Shown: positions 1 to 8,775 of the stretch, one piece after another
How the letters are laid out: each line of letters starts with the position of its first letter
How positions within the stretch are numbered: position 1 is the first letter of the stretch
From: Spirogloea muscicola
Lineage: Eukaryota; Streptophyta; Zygnematophyceae; Spirogloeales; Spirogloeaceae
Length of the DNA: 30,418 nt
Assembly (NCBI GenBank): GCA_009602725.1
Contig: WELB01000020.1
Coordinates: 795,965-826,382 of the forward strand
Direction of reading: 5' to 3'
Translations under genes and position numbers: made by a program
The notes under the pieces: generated by a model
Database searches by the model: none
Seen by the model: the letters and a program-made list of their open reading frames with translations, nothing else
Told to the model about the DNA's origin: nothing

Positions 1-47
1 CACTACAAAGTGCAAGATGGTGCAGAGGGAGATGCAGATGGCTGCTC

Positions 48-396
48 AGTATCCACGTGTGAGCAACAGCAGATCAGAGTAACTCGGAGCAGGAGAAGCG
101 GCACTTTGCCGAGACCCGGAAGCAGCTGCCATAGCACGGCCAGCCCGCGCGTGGACCGCATGAGCCAAAGAGCGCTGCAGCGAGACCGCCAGCCTCATCC
201 GAAAGACCTGCGAGAGGGAGCCGGCAGCATTGAAGCCTGGCGAACCCTGCCGCCGCTCGATGGCCTCCCGGGCAAGCCGCTGGAGGAGATACAACCAGCC
301 ACCAAAGGCCAGCGCAAAGGGATGGACAAGGTCCGAAGGAGCCGGAGTGTGAAGGACTAGGACTAAGACATCAGCCAGGGGACGCTCATTAACCAA
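48..396 (-). mobile_element. LINE C-terminal fragment with hairpin unit
   Basis: The minus strand is open across this stretch. Its end (residues around SLQRSLAHAVHARAGRAM, then LLLLTRGY and a stop) matches the end of the LINE reading frame at 28920-29080 and 30330-30410 (CLQRAQA.ALHQKAGRAL, then YVLTRGY-stop). The upstream part, at about 290-396, is a copy of the dispersed hairpin unit (AAGGCCAGC, then GGATGGACAAGGTC and GGAGCCGGAGTG) that recurs at 7137, 7447 and 27013. I read it as a decayed, truncated retroelement and not as a host gene. The opposite-strand reading frame is a shadow. Confidence 0.6.
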
Positions 397-1853
397 ACAT
401 ACATGCCGGAAAGAAGCCCATGGGTTGCTTCTTCGAGTGTCCCGACTCCCGACAGCATCGTCACATGCGCCGATGTAGGAGGCAAGCTCACCAAACAGTC
501 ACCCGTCTGCCGCTCTGCTCACTCAGACACCGTCGGAGGGCGACTGCTGCTTTCCCTAGCGAGGGCCGGAAAGAAGCCGGTGACGGAGACTAGTTCCTCT
601 GACCTGCGGCTGTTTGTCTGACCTGCGGCTGCTCAACAGGAAGGTCTTTCGTGTATTTAGTGCTCAACAGGGGGTTCTGAGCACCCAGTGGCCACTTGAA
701 TTGCCGTGTGCTTCAGCTCTATTCTGGCTACTTGAAACATTCTTCTTTCTTTTTCATGGGCTGGCCAATCACAGCCATCGCCCTTCACTGGAAGGCATCG
801 ACCCACATTGCTGGCCACGCAGTCAGAAGTGCAGAGCAGAGAATACTGCAGCACGACCTGCTCAGATTGCACAGTTAGCATCCAGCTTCTGCGCTGGGAG
901 TGGCATGGTACTATGTCATTGAAGTGCTCAGTTGATCATTATCATTATCAACAAGAGGCGCGCCCTGCGTGCCCTGCTCATCTATCCTATTGTTTTGCTG
1001 GAAGAATCTCCGGTGAGGAAGCAAGAGGCATTGTAGCACTCAGCATCCTTCCAGCGAGGACGCGACTGCTTTTCCTGCAGCAGCCGCCCCTGGCACTGCT
1101 GCATGCATTGGCAGTGACGGCGTCGACTGGTCAACAGCAGGCCGGATAAAGCGGCAGTTTTACCGTGCACCCAAGACGAGAACATTGACACCCAAAGCTG
1201 ACACCTGACAAGTTCCACAAACCTTACTTCTTGCATTCCTGCCCTGACAGCTTATACAATCACAACTGAAACCACACTTATTAAGACCCCAAGGTGAACC
1301 CCTGAACTACCAAGGTGGACCCTGACCGGATAAAGCTCCCCCCCCCCCCCTCACGCTCAGCAAGTTCTGTGCTGGCGCACTGCACCCTCTCGTGGCCACA
1401 ATTACTCTCACAAGCCAGCTGCTAATGCAAGGGCCTTGACACAGGATGTTGGGCGAGCACAACGCAGATAAATGTTGGGCGAGGAGGAAGAGAAAGCTTG
1501 TCAGTATTTCGCCAAGGTGCTAAGCGCTATTGTGGTACTGCATTGTCATAGATGGGAGCTGCCTTGTGAGCAACTCTTTAACATGTAGTGTAGCCTGAGA
1601 CGAACAAAACCTTCAACAAGCTAATCGCAACTCAACTTGCACAGAAAGCAGCTCAATTGAAGCTTTGCAACAGGGGTTCAGAATAACCTCCAAGAGGGCA
1701 AAGCGTGTTCATCACAGGCAACCCTTGAGGTGCTTGATAATTTCTCTCAATGAGTTCCAAAGTAGGGATGCCATCTGGAGCCCAATGCACAAGGTATCCA
1801 AAGCTCCATACCAAGCCCTGTTCTAGTTGCTCACTCGTCTCGCAGTTGGCAGT
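397..1853. other. Intergenic stretch downstream of eEF2, repeat debris
   Basis: I see no supported gene here. At 598-631 a 15-bp unit, TCTGACCTGCGGCTG, occurs twice with a 19-bp period; the same words occur in reverse complement at about 19230-19252 and 19910-19925. Positions 758-880 hold a decayed LINE piece, listed separately. A run of 13 C lies at 1338-1350. The last roughly 200-300 bases before 1854 should contain the eEF2 3' UTR on the minus strand, but no clear polyadenylation signal was recognised. Confidence 0.6.
758..880 (+). mobile_element. Decayed LINE endonuclease-domain fragment
   Basis: The plus strand reads KASTHIAGHAVRSAEQRIL at about 796-852. This matches the endonuclease-like domain of the LINE copies at 26252-26640 (ASTHIAGHAVGGAEHRIL) and 30085-30150. 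It is directly preceded by a GGGCTGG....CACAGCC hairpin (758-776), the same neighbour found beside other LINE fragments here. No long open frame continues on either side, so it is a relic. Confidence 0.6.
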
Positions 1854-4800
1854 CTACAACTTGTCCTCGTACTCAGAAAGAGGTGGCACGTTGGGCTTAA
1901 GGCCCTTGCGTTTCCTAATGTCTGCAACAATAGTAGCTGCCTGGGTCCCAACCTCCAGAGGGTCGCTGCATACACAGAAACCATGACGTAGGGAAGAATT
2001 AGTGAGCGCTTGAAGCTAGGTGCTCTGTGGGTCAAAAAATGGCTACCAGATGCCCCAGCTTGATGCAGGTACTGGCGGTACAGATGCCAGCAGCAACTTT
2101 CGCTTGATCGCTTGATCTGCTTAGGCAACAACTCGGCAAACACCCGAGTCTTGCATCTGCTGTACAAGTCCTTTCCATCAGATGTGTTGCCTTAGTCAGA
2201 CTAAGCTTTGCCGAAATGTACAGGCTACATACCTGTTAAGCATCTCCCAATGGTCAAAAACACACTGGGGGAAGGCCTGGCCAGATGTGGCTGCTCTCAA
2301 CTGGGCGGAGAATCCGAAAGATTCAATGACCGGGAGGTAAGCCTTGACATTATACATGGGCGTGCCTGGCCGCTGCATCTCCTCAAATACGTGACCACGC
2401 TTCTGATTGAGGACGCCGTAGATGCCACCAAGAGCACCTTCTGGAGCCTGCAGCACCAGCCAAGACCATGCTGGAATCTTAGACTTAGGTACCAATCAAT
2501 TGCTCTACTCTTCCAAAGACATAGCTCCAAGTCCTCAACAAAGAGCAGGATGCAACAGAATTGACCTACAACAAGGAGCGCACTGAAGCGCAGGGAGAGT
2601 ATCACAAAAGGACACAGAATTGCATCATATTCAAAGCAAGCAATCTTAATAGGACAACAAAAGCCCACCTGGATTTCCACCAAGTAAACGGGCTCCAAAA
2701 GACGAGGCTTTGCTGTGAGCTGGCAGGCATACATGACACGCCTGGCAGTGGGGATAACTTGGCCGCCCCCCCTGTGGATGGCGTCCGCATGGAGAACAAC
2801 GTCGCAAACCTCAAAGGCCACACCACGCATGTTCTCATCGGCAAGCACACCTTCCTTTGAAGCCCATTGCATGGCTGCAATGACTGAGTCCTTGATTTCA
2901 TTCAGGTATTGCACTCCTTTGCACATGTCAACCACCATGTTGGGACCCGTCGTATCAGGACCAAAACACCAAATCTTCTTGGTAACTTCCTTGTCCCAGC
3001 CAAATTCACTGGTCAGGATCTGCGAGCGAACCTGCAGAGTATAGCACAAGCAGGTACACCTAATGAGAATCTCATTGACATGCTGACAATCATGCAAGCA
3101 AGCCTCTGTGCACAAACATCTGCTGGCACTTCTGATAGACACAAAGAGCAAGCACAAGACAGCACATCGATGTTCTCAACGAGGCACACCTAGACAGACA
3201 GCAATACAAATGTGTCCATGATAAGACCTATTCCATCAGTGCAACGAAGGTAGAACCAGTCCAGCTCAGTAGCAGTACCTTAGGGTCATCCCTAGGTCCA
3301 ACTCTGCCATCGTCAATGGCTTCAGCAAGCCCATCCTCAAGAGGCCGGGCTTCAAAATACAGCCGGTTGTGCTTGTTGGCAGACTTGCTCATGCAGATGT
3401 GGTTCGACTTTTCCAAGACTGTCTCCCGGAATGACACCACAGGGTCAGAGACAATGATCTCGGCTCCTCCCATGAAGTCATCCTGCAAGATAAATCTGCC
3501 CTTTGTCAAGAGCTTGTCATATGGTGACAACAACTACTAAAAGATGTGCCCAATCAATTACTAGTTGATTTAGTCATTCGTCAGAAATTGCTCCCATGCT
3601 TCTAGGCAATGACCAGATATACAGGCAAGGATCTGAGGAGTTACTGGCATGCAAGGAAATCGATGTATCCAAGACCGGTGTGCCTAACATTAATAAGGTG
3701 CACAGCCCACAAGGCGCATTGTGTGCCCTTCCTCAAGACAACAATGAAAGAACATGAGCTCATCTGTTGGCCCCAAAGTCACAGCATACCTGTAAATCCT
3801 TGAGGCAGATCTCAAGGTGGAGCTCACCAGCCCCTGCAACAATGTGCTCACCAGACTCCTCGATTTGACAGACAACCATGGGGTCGGACTTGGCAAGGCG
3901 CTTGAGGCCTTCGACCAGCTTGGGAAGGTCCGAGGCAACCTTGCACTGGACCGCTACACGCACAACGGGCGACACTGAGAACTTCATGGCGCGAATAGGG
4001 TGGGCATCAGTGGCAGACTCGTTGGTCAGAGTGGCATTCTTCGTAATGAACTGGTCCAAGCCGACCATGGCCACGGTGTTCCCACAGGGCACGTCCTCCA
4101 CAGACTCCTGCCTCTTGCCCATCCAGATGACTGTGCGCTGCACAGACTTCACATACAGGTCCTTCTTCTGGCCTGGAACATAATTCGGCCCCATAATGCG
4201 GACCTGCAGACATTCAATGTGAAGCTGAGGATTGACAAGGAGTATATGTGACCTTATCCGTAATATATTTATAGACTGAGGAACACAGCTGCGTACTCAG
4301 ACCTGGACCCAAAGTCACAGCTCTGCAAGGTCAGACATGGTAGCTGGAGTTGGTCTCGAATCCTTCTGCACGGCAAGCATGGCATGCTTGGCTGTGCAGC
4401 TGTTTGCACACACATTAGGGAGGCAACGGTATCTGCAAGCGTGCAGCTCACCTTCATACCAGTGGACACCTTGCCAGCAAACACACGACCAAAGGCAAAG
4501 AATCTGCCCTTGTCTGAGGCGGGAATCATCTTGGACACATAGAGCATGAGGGGCCCAGTCGAGTCACAGTTACGGATGGCGTTTGCATAAATATCATCCA
4601 GCGGGCCCTCGTACAGGTTCTCAACCCTGTAGCGCTGGGCCGTAGCGGGCGAAGGAAGGTGCCAAATCATCATCTCCAAAAGGGCTGTCTGGGCTGGCAG
4701 CCAGTTCTGCATAATGCGCTTCATAAGAGGCTTGCCCACCAGCTCCTTCTCTTCAGACTTCATGGTCACATTGAGCTTGGTAAGCATTGGCCAGAGCTTG

Positions 4801-6334
4801 TCCTTCTCATTCTGCATCGCCGTCTCAATGACCTGCTTGATGGGGTTGTAGCAGAACTGCACGAAGCCACGACTGCATGTAGAGGCGCCGGTGTTCTTTG
4901 TGGTCCACTTCCTGGTCGCAGAATCGAAGTAATTTTCTCCCCACAGCCTCTCCATCATCTTCTTACGGTCCACCTTGAACTTGTCAGCATACATCTTAGC
5001 GAAGTTGGTGAGGGTGAATGCCCACCCGTGAAGGCCAGCCGAGAATGCAACCGTTCCCTTGTCGGGGTACACCTGGACGTTGCCCAGCAGCTCATCCTCA
5101 TACGTGGCCATAATGACGTTCGCGTTCTCAATCACGCGATTGTAGGAGCGATAGGCCTCCTCCCCATCTTGCTGCAGCTCCAGGAAGCAGCGGTCCATCT
5201 TGTTGACAGTCAGCACCGGCCTGATACGCTCTCCTAGGGCCTGCCTCAGGACTGTCTCCGTCTGCACGCACACCCCCTCAATGCAATCCACGACCACAAG
5301 TGCGCCATCTGTGATACGGAGAGCAGCTGTGACTTCAGATGAGAAGTCCACGTGGCCGGGGGAGTCGATTAGGTTGATGAGGTAGTCATTCCCATCCCTG
5401 TCGCCAACCATCCCCTCCAGGGCCTCATCAGTAATCTGATAGTACAGAGAAATCCCAGTGGACTTGATAGTGATGCCGCGCTCGGCCTCGTCAGCACGAG
5501 TGTCAGTCATCCGAACGTCGCCGGCCACCTCTTGGGCGATGATTCCAGCGGCTGCCACCAAAGAATCTGTGAGGGTGGACTTGCCTGCAACATACATAGT
5601 AGAGATTGATGAGGACATACAAAATCAGCTGAGAGGACGAAGTAGAGCAACACTAGCACATATCACGCACTTGTCAAAGCATCGCAGATAATTCTCTTAG
5701 CGCTCTGCAGCAATTCGTGCTCAAGAAAGACAGGCAAAGGGCAAAGCGGATCTTGCAGGCCCGCAAAAAGGCGCAACTAGTGCATACCATGGTCCACGTG
5801 TGCAATCACGGACATATTCCTGATATTGTGCTTCTTGTCCATGATCAGCCGCATCTCCTCTGCCGTGAACTTCGGCTGCAATAACGAGAAGAACCAGTCA
5901 ACCCAGCTGCGTCAACAAGGCACGAGAACACAGTATCTCGCAGCCAGTTGAGACCTTGGCTAAGAGGTGCTTTCAGAAGCCACCCAACACAAGGTCTCTC
6001 AATCGTCAGACGACCGGCGTTGACGCCCTGCTAGCCAGAGCATGTATCACGAGCACCCCAACTTAAGGATAACCTCCCACACGTATGACCTGTTCTACAA
6101 GGAGTCAACACCCTCTTTGAGCACAGCAGCTGCAGTGCACACAAAGACCCAAAGCTAAGTGAATCGACAATCAGCCCCGCTGCACGAAACTGCGAGTGCG
6201 GCTCCAACGTCGCCGAAGTCCGTGCAGCTAGCAAGCAGACACGCAGACGCTCTGCTCCGCCTCCGCTGCTCTGTCCGATGACCAAGGCACGTGCTGGGAG
6301 TCCTTTGCAAGGAAGGGGCGGAAGGCCTCACCAT
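1854..6334 (-). CDS. eEF2: Eukaryotic translation elongation factor 2 (eEF2)
   Basis: GTPase that drives ribosomal translocation in the cytosol. Coding exons (minus): 6334-6332, 5875-5788, 5584-4452, 4203-3790, 3482-3279, 3031-2669, 2447-2233, 1965-1854. All introns are GT-AG (203-456 nt) and phases agree throughout, giving 843 codons plus TAG, the usual plant length. Visible motifs: P-loop AHVDHGKST 26-34 (split by intron 2), RGIT 66-69, DSPGH 104-108, NKMD 158-161, and the diphthamide loop [11 protein letters not shown] with the modified histidine at H700. The C-terminus is ...SEYEDKL. The first coding exon gives only the ATG: context GCTACCATG followed by a GTGAGG donor, joined to CCG AAG TTC ACG (M-P-K-F-T). 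That start is inferred from donor quality, phase and family length. The gene appears intact and functional. Confidence 0.97.
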
Positions 6335-6393
6335 GGTAGCGGGCTGGCGCAGACACCGCCCGCTCAGGGCTTGCTGAGGAGGAAGCCGCGGAT

Positions 6394-6423
<30 letters not shown>
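6394..6423. repeat. CGG trinucleotide repeat in eEF2 5' leader
   Basis: About ten uninterrupted GCG/CGG units lie 60-90 bases upstream of the eEF2 ATG, so on the transcribed strand the 5' UTR would carry a CCG run. It is a simple microsatellite at the start of a GC-rich gene end and is expected to vary in length between individuals. Confidence 0.85.
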
Positions 6424-6427
<4 letters not shown>

Positions 6428-6661
6428 CGGGGGCGGAGAGGGGAGGATGTGGTAGGGCTACAAGCGAGGGCTTACGCTAAGGGCATCACAAACTGCGAGA
6501 TGGGAAGGCCCAGCCTTCCGGGTCTGCAGGCCGCGGAGGGGGTCAGTGGAAGGGAGGAGGTGCTCTCCAAAAGCGAAGCAGGCGATTATCTATCGTAGTG
6601 GCGGTGGGGAGAGGGTGTCTCCGCGGTGGGGAGAGAGAGCATTGGGGGCCGGGCCCCCTTC

Positions 6662-6766
6662 CCCCTTTATATAGCATTGTTTAGTCTGCACTCGACTCTG
6701 CCTGAACAATGTATTGGCTTGAATTGGCCTCCCTTTCAATTCATGCGCCCCGCGCGCCTTCTCTCT
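6662..6766 (-). repeat. Family-B dispersed repeat (upstream of eEF2)
   Basis: In reverse complement this segment (GAGAGAAGGCGCGCGGGG, CGCATGAATTG, AGGCCAATTCAAGCC, CATTGTTCAGGCAGAGTC, CTATATAAAGG) closely follows the plus-strand segment at 12262-12362. Shorter or more decayed copies are at 7478-7553, 20674-20730 and 26688-26760. The unit is about 100 bp with no coding capacity. Its mobile origin is inferred from dispersal and from its position next to LINE 3' ends. Confidence 0.75.
6665..6674 (-). promoter_or_regulatory. TATA-like box, candidate eEF2 core promoter
   Basis: The minus strand reads CTATATAAAG, about 330 bases upstream of the eEF2 ATG. Initiation about 30 bases downstream (near 6635) would give a 5' leader of about 300 nt that includes the CCG run. 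The box lies inside a family-B repeat; the copy at 12350-12362 has the weaker ACATAAATA. Its role is inferred from position only. Confidence 0.4.
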
Positions 6767-6770
6767 CTTC

Positions 6771-6779
6771 TTAGGGTTT
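6771..6779 (-). promoter_or_regulatory. Telo-box AAACCCTAA upstream of eEF2
   Basis: The minus strand reads AAACCCTAA just outside the family-B repeat and about 100 bases upstream of the TATA-like box. Telo-boxes of this sequence are known promoter elements of plant translation-apparatus genes such as eEF1A and ribosomal proteins. A single 9-mer can occur by chance, so this is suggestive only. Confidence 0.35.
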
Positions 6780-6869
6780 AACGCGGGGTTGGTGGCCCGC
6801 CTCGCGCCTTTGGCCGCCCGATGCGCATCCGGGCCGCGCATCCGACGGCCCGGCTTCTGGATCCACCCC

Positions 6870-7050
6870 CAGGAGCTGCAGGGAACGGAGTGTGTATCAA
6901 GTGATGGAGGAGAAACGTGTATAAAGAGATGGGGAGGCCATGTGTGGCCAAGTACGAAGGCAAGCACATTGACAAATGCACGTCACCTGCTGCTAACCCG
7001 ACCCGCTCAGTAACCACGAGTCAGCACATAGAGGTCGCTAACTGATGGAG
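6870..7050 (-). mobile_element. LINE 3' end fragment
   Basis: The reverse complement (CTCTATGTGCTGACTCGTGG, TTACTGAGCGGGTCGGGTTA, GCAGCAGGTGACGTGCAT, then CTTGCCTTCGTACTTGGCC) matches 29040-29255 over roughly 180 bases. It includes the L-T-R-G-Y-stop end of the reading frame and the 3' untranslated tail. Only the 3' end is present, as expected for 5'-truncated LINE insertions. Confidence 0.75.
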
Positions 7051-7136
7051 GGGAGACGGGTTGCAGGCAGACGCCCGAGCGACATCAAAAGAACGATAAT
7101 AGCCATTCCCATGGCCGATAGCTCTGAAAGAGAGAA

Positions 7137-7447
7137 GCGCGGCCAGTTTGACTGGTGGCTGGGAAAGGCCAGCCCAAAGGAATGGACAAGGTCTGAAGGA
7201 GCCGGAGTGCGAACGACTAGGACTAAGACATTAGCCAAGGAACGCTCAGTAACCTATAGTCAGGAGATGCAAGTCTGAGTAGCTAGCCGGCGGAAAGATG
7301 TCGCTCTGACGGAAGCCGGAGGCCGCCGCCAAAGCCAAAGCGGCGGCCTCCGGCTTCTTAGTCCTAGTCCTTCGCACTCCGGCTCCTTCAGACCTTGTCC
7401 ATTCCTTTGGGCTGGCCTTTCCCAGCCACCAGTCAATGTGGCCGCGC
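7137..7447. repeat. Foldback element, 91-bp inverted arms
   Basis: The left arm 7137-7227 and the right arm 7357-7447 are reverse complements with about three mismatches in 91 bases. Each arm holds the short hairpin GGCTGGGAAAGGCCAGCC, then AATGGACAAGGTCTGAAGG and GGAGCCGGAGTGCGAA. The 129-base middle contains a perfect 18-bp hairpin, listed separately, and an insertion-end-like CGCTCAGTAACC at 7241-7252. Other single-arm copies lie at 300-396, 7684-7735 and 27013-27105. No protein is encoded. I infer two head-to-head copies of one dispersed unit. Confidence 0.85.
7312..7357. repeat. Perfect 18-bp GC-rich hairpin, 10-nt loop
   Basis: Bases 7312-7329 (GAAGCCGGAGGCCGCCGC) pair exactly with 7340-7357 around the loop CAAAGCCAAA. 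It sits at the inner edge of the right arm of the larger foldback, so the two palindromes are nested. It is too GC-rich and isolated to be called a terminator or ncRNA on sequence alone. Confidence 0.85.
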
Positions 7448-7477
7448 TTTCTGATTCATGTAGCCCCACATTTTTGC

Positions 7478-7553
7478 ACTAATTTTGCCGGAACAGTGTT
7501 GGCTAGGATTGGCCACCCTTTCATTTCGTGCGCACCGCGCGCCTTATCTCTCT
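7478..7553 (-). repeat. Family-B dispersed repeat, decayed copy
   Basis: In reverse complement it reads GAGAGATAAGGCGCGCGG, TGCGCACGAAATGAAAGGG, TGGCCAATCCTAGCCAACAC, TGTTCCGGCA, following the family-B order seen at 12262-12362. It lies between the foldback element and the start of the Cys-rich protein gene. Confidence 0.65.
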
Positions 7554-7683
7554 TTCACGGCCATTGTCCCCTTGCTGCGAGTTACTCGACTTGCTGCTGC
7601 TCACTCGTGGTCACTAAGCTTCCATCTGCCGTAGGCTCGTGTCTAGCTGCGTCGTTTTAGGCACATTTTTGGCTCTTTGGACC

Positions 7684-7790
7684 ATGTCCTCTCCTTTTGG
7701 GCGGGCCTTTCCCAGTCAATCTGGCCGCGCTTTCGTTTCACAGCCCCTACCTTCTGTGGGCGAGCACTTCCTCGGCAGAAGCTTCTTCTC
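7684..7790 (-). repeat. Hairpin-unit copy at the 5' end of the Cys-rich gene
   Basis: CTTTTGGGCGGGCCTTTCCC, AGTCAATCTGGCCGCGCTTTC and TGTGGGCGAGCACTTCCTC match the hairpin units at 7395-7447 and 19037-19085 in order and orientation. The stretch runs into the putative first exon of the gene at 7684-8731. Either a repeat landed in its leader or the annotated N-terminus is partly repeat-derived. Confidence 0.6.
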
Positions 7791-8731
7791 CTGGCCGCCG
7801 CTGCAGTCCGCCCCCGCGCCGCGCAGCCCGCCGCCGCCGCCGCCGCCGGACGCGGCGCAGCGTGGNGGCCGTCCCGCGTGCCGCCCCGGGCCGCGCCGCC
7901 GCTGAGGCGCGTACCTGCCGCCGCTGCAAGCAGGCCTTCGACGCAGCGCAGTCAGCGAGTCCGTGCAGGTGGGCGCCGTGGCCTTGCCCGTCGGTGAGCT
8001 GCCGTCCAGGAAGCCAGTAACGAAGCGGCGGCTCAAGCAGCAGTCTCCGGCCCCGCATGGCCTCAGGTACCACCCGGCTCTGTACACGGGCGGCGAGCGG
8101 GGCAAGGCCACGGGCTTCGTGCGGGCCAGCGCGGCGCCCGAGGACCAGCTCAGTGCCGTGCTGCCGGGGGGCCCCGGCCTGCTTCGCTTCTGGGATTGCT
8201 GCGGTGCCGTGGAGCCTGATGCATTGGGCTGCTGCATTGGGTCGCATGTCACGTACGACAGCACCACCAATGGCCAGTGATGGTCCTGAACACTGTCCTG
8301 CAATCAGGGGCTCTGGTACGAGCATGGGCTGCATTAGCTGGACGTCTATCGACCAACAGATCCACCGACTGTTCACACATTTAGCATGGCCTCTTTGCTG
8401 CTTGAAAGGGCTAACACAGAATTGCACGACCAAGAGCAAACGAGAAGAAGAGTACAGGAGCATCTGCATGCACTGCATGTTTGCTACGCTTCACAGGGCC
8501 AGGAAGGCAGGGTGTCAATTGATCGCCATCTCTTCTGGCATGATTGACAACATCTTCTATGAAGTGAGTGTCAAAATAGGTAATGAGCTGGTACCAAAAA
8601 TAACAATGTCCCTGGGTGGAAAGGGAGTCAGGGATGTGACGGTGAGGCAGGCTGGCGTTAACAAGTATAATGTCGACGTGGGCCAAGAGGGGCTATGCCC
8701 TCGACAGAGCTGTATAAATCTGCACAAGTGA
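7684..8731 (+). CDS. Cys-rich CxxC/FWDCCG zinc-ribbon-like protein
   Basis: Three exons: up to 7968, 8067-8276, 8497-8731 (TGA 8729-8731). Splicing CCG TGC AG|GTGGGC ... CTCAG|G TAC rebuilds the finger CRRCKQAF...SPCRYHPALYTGGE, followed by LRFWDCCGAVEPDALGCC and GSHVTYD. This Cys/His pattern recalls a plant family of small proteins of unknown function with CxxCK..F, CR(Y/F)H, GGE and (F/Y)W(D/H)CCG. Exon 3 adds NIFYEVSVKIGNELVPKIT and GGKGVRDVTVRQAG, protein-like but not recognised. The start is unresolved: the ATG at 7684 is in another frame than the finger, and an N at 7865 lies between them, so an assembly indel or an upstream exon is possible. The 5' part is proline/arginine-rich and GC-rich. 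The role is unknown; zinc binding is inferred from the cysteines. Confidence 0.7.
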
Positions 8732-8775
8732 ACCTATAATAACAGCAGCTGGTGGGGCTGAATGGGACTAGTCTA

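Noticed and set aside
4659-5237. Plus-strand 192-codon open frame
   Set aside because: It lies antisense inside the large eEF2 exon and mirrors its codon pattern; no independent support.
4269-5618. Minus-strand frame with an apparent start at 5618 ([15 protein letters not shown])
   Set aside because: The first residues are translated intron 2 sequence; the true P-loop is split and begins in the exon at 5875-5788. The 3' end of the frame likewise runs into intron 3.
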